In this document: piece after piece, positions 39,907 to 43,279 of the stretch | Layout: each line of letters opens with the position of its first letter | Numbering within the stretch: position 1 is the stretch's first letter | DNA from: Polaromonas sp. UBA5171 | Lineage (GTDB): Bacteria > Pseudomonadota > Gammaproteobacteria > Burkholderiales > Burkholderiaceae_C | Assembly (NCBI GenBank): GCA_002413395.1 | Contig: DHWX01000059.1 | Coordinates: forward strand, 1 to 43,279 | DNA: 43,279 nt | Direction: 5' to 3' | Made by a program: the position numbers and the translations under genes | The notes under the pieces: model-generated | Database searches by the model: none | Seen by the model: the letters and a program-made list of their open reading frames with translations, nothing else | What the model was told of the DNA's origin: nothing

Positions 39907-42803
39907 GCTGGAACGAAATCAAATCCCGCGCGCTGACTTTCAGCCGCACCTGGGCTGACGCCGCCAATGAAGACAGTCAGGGCAAACCATTCTGGATTGA
40001 TTTCTTTGAAATCTTTGGCATCACCGACAAGCGCGTCGCCACCTTCGAGCACGCCGTCAAAAAATTGCTGGGTGAGAAAGCCCGAGTGGACGGCTTTGTC
40101 GATCTGTTCTGGCCCGGCATGTTGCTGGTGGAGCAAAAGTCGCGCGGCAAAAATCTCGATGCGGCGCTGACGCAGGCCCTGGCTTACTTTCCCGGCATTG
40201 CCGAGCGCGACTTGCCGCAGCTCATCATCGTGTGCGACTTTGCGCGTTTTCGGGTGCACCGGCTCACCACCGGCGAGACGATTGAATTTGCCCTGAAAGA
40301 CCTGCACAAAAACATCAAGATTTTTGGCTTCATCGCGGGCTACAAGGCGCTGGAGATCAAGCCGCAAGACCCCGTCAATATCAAGGCCGCCGAGCGCATG
40401 GGACGGCTGCACGACGCGCTCAAGGCCAGCGGCTACACCGAGCACCCGCTGGAGGTGCTGTTGGTGCGCCTGCTGTTTTGCCTGTTTGCGGACGACACCG
40501 GCATCTTTCAGCCCGCGCAATCGTTTCGCACCTTTATCGAAGAGCGCACTTCGATTGACGGCTCTGACCTTGGGCCTCGTCTGGCGCAGTTGTTCCAGGT
40601 GCTCAACACGGATGAGCTCAAACGCAGCAAGGCATTGGACGAACAAGTCGCCGCCTTCCCCTACATCAACGGCCAACTGTTTACCGAGCAATTGCCCATG
40701 GCAGACTTCACCGGCCTGATGCGCGAGGCGCTGCTGGACGCCTGCGCGCTGGACTGGTCGGCCATCAGCCCCGCCATTTTTGGCAGCTTGTTCCAGAGCA
40801 TCATGGATGTGAAGCTGCGCCGCACGCTGGGTGCGCACTTCACCAGCGAGGAAAACATTCTCAAGGTGATCAAGCCCTTGTTTCTGGACGATCTGTGGGC
40901 AGAGTTTGAGAAGGTCAAAAACAACAAGAACCGGCTGTTTGAGTTCCACAAAAAGCTGCGCATGCTCACGTTTTTTGACCCCGCCTGTGGCTGTGGCAAC
41001 TTTCTGGTGATCAGCTACCGCGAACTGCGTCTACTTGAATTGGCCGTGCTGCGCGCCAGCCACGGCTTGAGTGGACATACCGGGCAGCAAAGTGTGGACG
41101 TTCACAGTTTGATTGGTGTCAACGTGGACCAGTTTTACGGCATCGAAATTGAAGAGTTTCCGGCGCAGATTGCGCAGGTGGCACTTTGGCTGATGGACCA
41201 TCAAATGAACTTGCAGGTGAGCGAGGAGTTTGGGCTGTACTTCGCCCGAATTCCGCTACGCATCAGCCCGCACATTGCCCATAACAACGCGCTACGACTC
41301 GACTGGAACGACGTGCTGCCCGCGCCGCGCTGCAGTTTTCTGGTGGGCAACCCGCCATTTGTGGGTTACAGCTATCAAAGTGACCAACAAAAAGCGGATG
41401 TTGAAGTGCTTTTCTCACCGCTCAAAGGCGGTGGCGTGCTGGACTATGTGGCGGCTTGGTACATCAAGGCTGCCAACTACATTCGCGGCCTGGCACCTAC
41501 CCATTCAGAACAGTCACCACACTGGGTGCGCGAAAGTGAGCCCAACTATCTCAGCCCGATTCGAGTGGCTTTTGTCTCCACCAACAGCATCACGCAAGGC
41601 GAGCAAGTGGGTGTGTTGTGGGGCTGGCTGCTATCCCAAGGCATCCACATCCATTTTGCGCACCGCACTTTCAGTTGGACCAATGAGGCGCGCGGCAAGG
41701 CTGCCGTGCATTGCGTCATCATCGGTTTCGGTCTGGAAGACCGCCCCGGCAAAGTGATTTATGAGTACGACGACATCAAAGGAGAGCCACACGCTGTCCC
41801 GGCTGTCAACATCAACCCTTACCTGGTTGATGCGCCTGATGTGTTTCTGGAAAAACGCCGCAGGCCGATTGGTCAGGCACCTGAAATGACCAAAGGTAGC
41901 CAGCCCACCGATGGCGGTCATCTGTTGCTCAGCGATGCCGAGAGAGAGGCCTTGCTACTCGCTGAACCCCAAGCAAAGAAGTGGATTCATCCTTTCGTGG
42001 GGGCCGATGAATTTATCAACGCCATCCCGCGCTGGTGCTTGTGGCTCAAGGATATTTCGCCAGCCGAGTTACGCGCCATGCCCGTCGTGCTGCAGCGCGT
42101 GCAAGCCGTCAAGCGGATGCGGCTGGCAAGTACCAAAGCAGTGACGGTAGCGCTTGCCAACACGCCAACCTTGTTTGGTGAAGACCGTCAAACCGACCAA
42201 CCGTACCTGCTGATTCCCAGTGTCAGCTCAGAAAACAGGGCCTACATACCGATTGGCCACATGCAGCCTGACGTGATTGCTAGCAACCTGGTCTTCATGC
42301 TGCCCAATGCCTCCCTGTACCACTTCGGCATTCTGACCTCCAGCATGCACAACGCCTGGATGCGCTACACCTGTGGGCGCTTGAAAAGTGATTTTCGTTA
42401 TTCCAACACGATCGTCTACAACAACTTCCCTTGGCCCGACTCCCCCCAGAGTTCTAAGCTAAATAAGCCTCCAGCCCCCGTCGATAAAGCACAGATAGCT
42501 ATCGAAACTGCAGCACAGTCAGTGCTCGATGTGCGTGCCAAATTCCAGTCTGGCGACCAACCCGCCACGCTGGCCGACCTTTACGACCCTTTGAGCATGC
42601 CGCCCGAGTTGCTCAAGGCGCACCAGAAGCTGGACGCAGCGGTGGACAAGGCCTATGAGCGCAGTGGTGGCAAGAAAAGTTACAAAAGCGACGCCGAGCG
42701 CGTGGCTTTTCTGTTTGAGCTGTACCAAAGGTACACCAGCCTGCTGCCAACAGACACCAAGGGCGCCAAGAGACGGGCGAAGGTCGTGACTGGCCCAGCG
42801 TGA
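39897..42803 (+). CDS. MmeI-like type IIL restriction-modification enzyme
   Basis: A 968-residue single-chain enzyme. The N-terminal nuclease motif is Asp69-(9 residues)-Glu79-Gln-Lys81 in DLFWPGMLLVEQKS, the same D-x9-ExK spacing as MmeI. A helical linker follows, then the gamma-class N6-adenine methyltransferase core with motif I FFDPACGCGNFLVISYREL near residue 361 and motif IV GNPPFVGY (Asn485-Pro-Pro-Phe). The C-terminal about 300 residues should hold the target recognition domain. It would cut unmethylated DNA beside its site and methylate one strand. The frame is intact. A stretch near residue 855-870 (42455-42507) looks like an absorbed interspersed repeat. Start ATG 39897 overlaps the orphan antitoxin. 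Confidence 0.85.
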   Translation: MPLSWNEIKSRALTFSRTWADAANEDSQGKPFWIDFFEIFGITDKRVATFEHAVKKLLGEKARVDGFVDLFWPGMLLVEQKSRGKNLDAALTQALAYFPGIAERDLPQLIIVCDFARFRVHRLTTGETIEFALKDLHKNIKIFGFIAGYKALEIKPQDPVNIKAAERMGRLHDALKASGYTEHPLEVLLVRLLFCLFADDTGIFQPAQSFRTFIEERTSIDGSDLGPRLAQLFQVLNTDELKRSKALDEQVAAFPYINGQLFTEQLPMADFTGLMREALLDACALDWSAISPAIFGSLFQSIMDVKLRRTLGAHFTSEENILKVIKPLFLDDLWAEFEKVKNNKNRLFEFHKKLRMLTFFDPACGCGNFLVISYRELRLLELAVLRASHGLSGHTGQQSVDVHSLIGVNVDQFYGIEIEEFPAQIAQVALWLMDHQMNLQVSEEFGLYFARIPLRISPHIAHNNALRLDWNDVLPAPRCSFLVGNPPFVGYSYQSDQQKADVEVLFSPLKGGGVLDYVAAWYIKAANYIRGLAPTHSEQSPHWVRESEPNYLSPIRVAFVSTNSITQGEQVGVLWGWLLSQGIHIHFAHRTFSWTNEARGKAAVHCVIIGFGLEDRPGKVIYEYDDIKGEPHAVPAVNINPYLVDAPDVFLEKRRRPIGQAPEMTKGSQPTDGGHLLLSDAEREALLLAEPQAKKWIHPFVGADEFINAIPRWCLWLKDISPAELRAMPVVLQRVQAVKRMRLASTKAVTVALANTPTLFGEDRQTDQPYLLIPSVSSENRAYIPIGHMQPDVIASNLVFMLPNASLYHFGILTSSMHNAWMRYTCGRLKSDFRYSNTIVYNNFPWPDSPQSSKLNKPPAPVDKAQIAIETAAQSVLDVRAKFQSGDQPATLADLYDPLSMPPELLKAHQKLDAAVDKAYERSGGKKSYKSDAERVAFLFELYQRYTSLLPTDTKGAKRRAKVVTGPA
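42455..42507 (-). repeat. TAGCT-type interspersed repeat inside the MmeI-like gene
   Basis: On the minus strand it reads GATAGCTATCTGTGCTTTAT then CGACGGGGGCTGGAGGC. It aligns without gaps to the intergenic copy at 38888-38945. The inserted segment encodes KLNKPPAPVDKAQIAIE, a Pro/Lys-rich linker in frame. Confidence 0.6.
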
Positions 42804-42876
42804 TAGGCCAGCATCACCGCCAGCTCGCACTTGGGCACCACTTCGACCGCAACGAGCGACACAGGGAGAAAAGAAG

Positions 42877-43279
42877 ATGACAAGGTCAAAGACCAACAAA
42901 CGGCAGAAGCGCGCGCTCAACACCCTGCTGGAAAAAGGCATTATTGCCACCGGGATGGGCGTCGCCTTTCTGATGGCGCCGTTATTTTTTGGCACCTCAC
43001 CCATCCTCAAACCTGTCGCAACCGGTTTACGCATACCGGGCTGGCTGGCATTGGGCCTTGGCCTGGTGCTGCTGGGGCTTCACTTTGCATTGAAAAGCAA
43101 GACTGAAAAAGCTAGCGCGTTGCCAACGACCGTTCCCATCAGGCGTGAGCCAACGAACCGGCAGGACGCATTTGGCAATTTTCCGCCGCCTGCTCCCGGC
43201 GGCGCTGATGCCGAGGCGCGCCGCGCGCCTGCCACCAAACCAACAGCACGACCCCAACCCGCTACCACCTGGAGCCCCT
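42877..43279 (+). CDS. Membrane-anchored protein, N-terminal part (runs off the window)
   Basis: ATG 42877 after GGGAGAAAAGAAG opens a frame with no stop by the window end (134 codons seen). The N-terminus is basic (MTRSKTNKRQKRAL). Two hydrophobic segments follow, around IIATGMGVAFLMAPLFF and IPGWLALGLGLVLLGLHFAL, then a Pro/Ala/Arg-rich linker. This two-helix anchor plus linker architecture resembles membrane-associated Mrr-like restriction endonucleases, but the catalytic part would lie outside the window, so the function is not established. Confidence 0.5.
   Translation, partial: MTRSKTNKRQKRALNTLLEKGIIATGMGVAFLMAPLFFGTSPILKPVATGLRIPGWLALGLGLVLLGLHFALKSKTEKASALPTTVPIRREPTNRQDAFGNFPPPAPGGADAEARRAPATKPTARPQPATTWSP

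Overview
The window reads as a chromosomal segment of a GC-rich betaproteobacterium, most likely Burkholderiales/Comamonadaceae (Rhodoferax/Polaromonas-like). This is an inference from the protein style (gcvTHP, hpnCDE, MutS, GlnS, Anbu, TRAP transporter) and from two short intergenic repeat families that I associate with that group. No database was available, so family names rest on recognised motifs.

Layout. 1-800: a yefM-yoeB toxin-antitoxin pair beside an attC-like palindrome, possibly the end of an integron cassette. 884-5815: the glycine cleavage operon gcvT-gcvH-gcvP under a tandem glycine riboswitch. 5906-9137: hpnC-hpnD-hpnE, squalene synthesis for hopanoids. 9190-10090: tRNA-Leu(CAA) flanked by fragments of an RND pump gene and a Mg2+ P-type ATPase gene. 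10214-14070: a signalling set of hybrid histidine kinase, REC-PAS protein and Crp/Fnr regulator. 14378-16560: a small defence cluster with a frameshifted TOTE-type primase gene, a conserved unknown gene and a TumE/TumA-like TA pair with a clear promoter. 16735-21929: mutS (with a C-terminal frameshift), the Anbu proteasome homologue, an alpha/beta hydrolase and uppP. 22040-22477: a secreted low-complexity protein.

22633-33162 is a catabolic-looking cluster. A TRAP transporter (DctP plus fused DctQM), an acyl-CoA ligase and a thiolase lie on the minus strand. IclR and LysR regulators sit in the middle. Two single-domain PPC/DUF296 proteins, a short-chain dehydrogenase and a two-domain PPC fusion lie on the plus strand. 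The likely logic is import of an organic acid, CoA activation, oxidation and thiolysis; the PPC proteins have no assigned role. This is the best candidate here for an undescribed system.

33172-43279: glnS, whose last 168 bp are repeated 766 bp downstream around a small TA-like module. Then follows an accessory island: an AT-richer AAA ATPase, a frameshifted GIY-YIG/DUF4357 gene, a DUF4160 remnant with intact DUF2442, an MNT nucleotidyltransferase with a deleted HEPN partner, an orphan addiction-module antitoxin, an MmeI-like single-chain restriction-modification enzyme, and the start of a membrane protein running off the window. Several toxin genes are broken while the antitoxin-type genes are intact.
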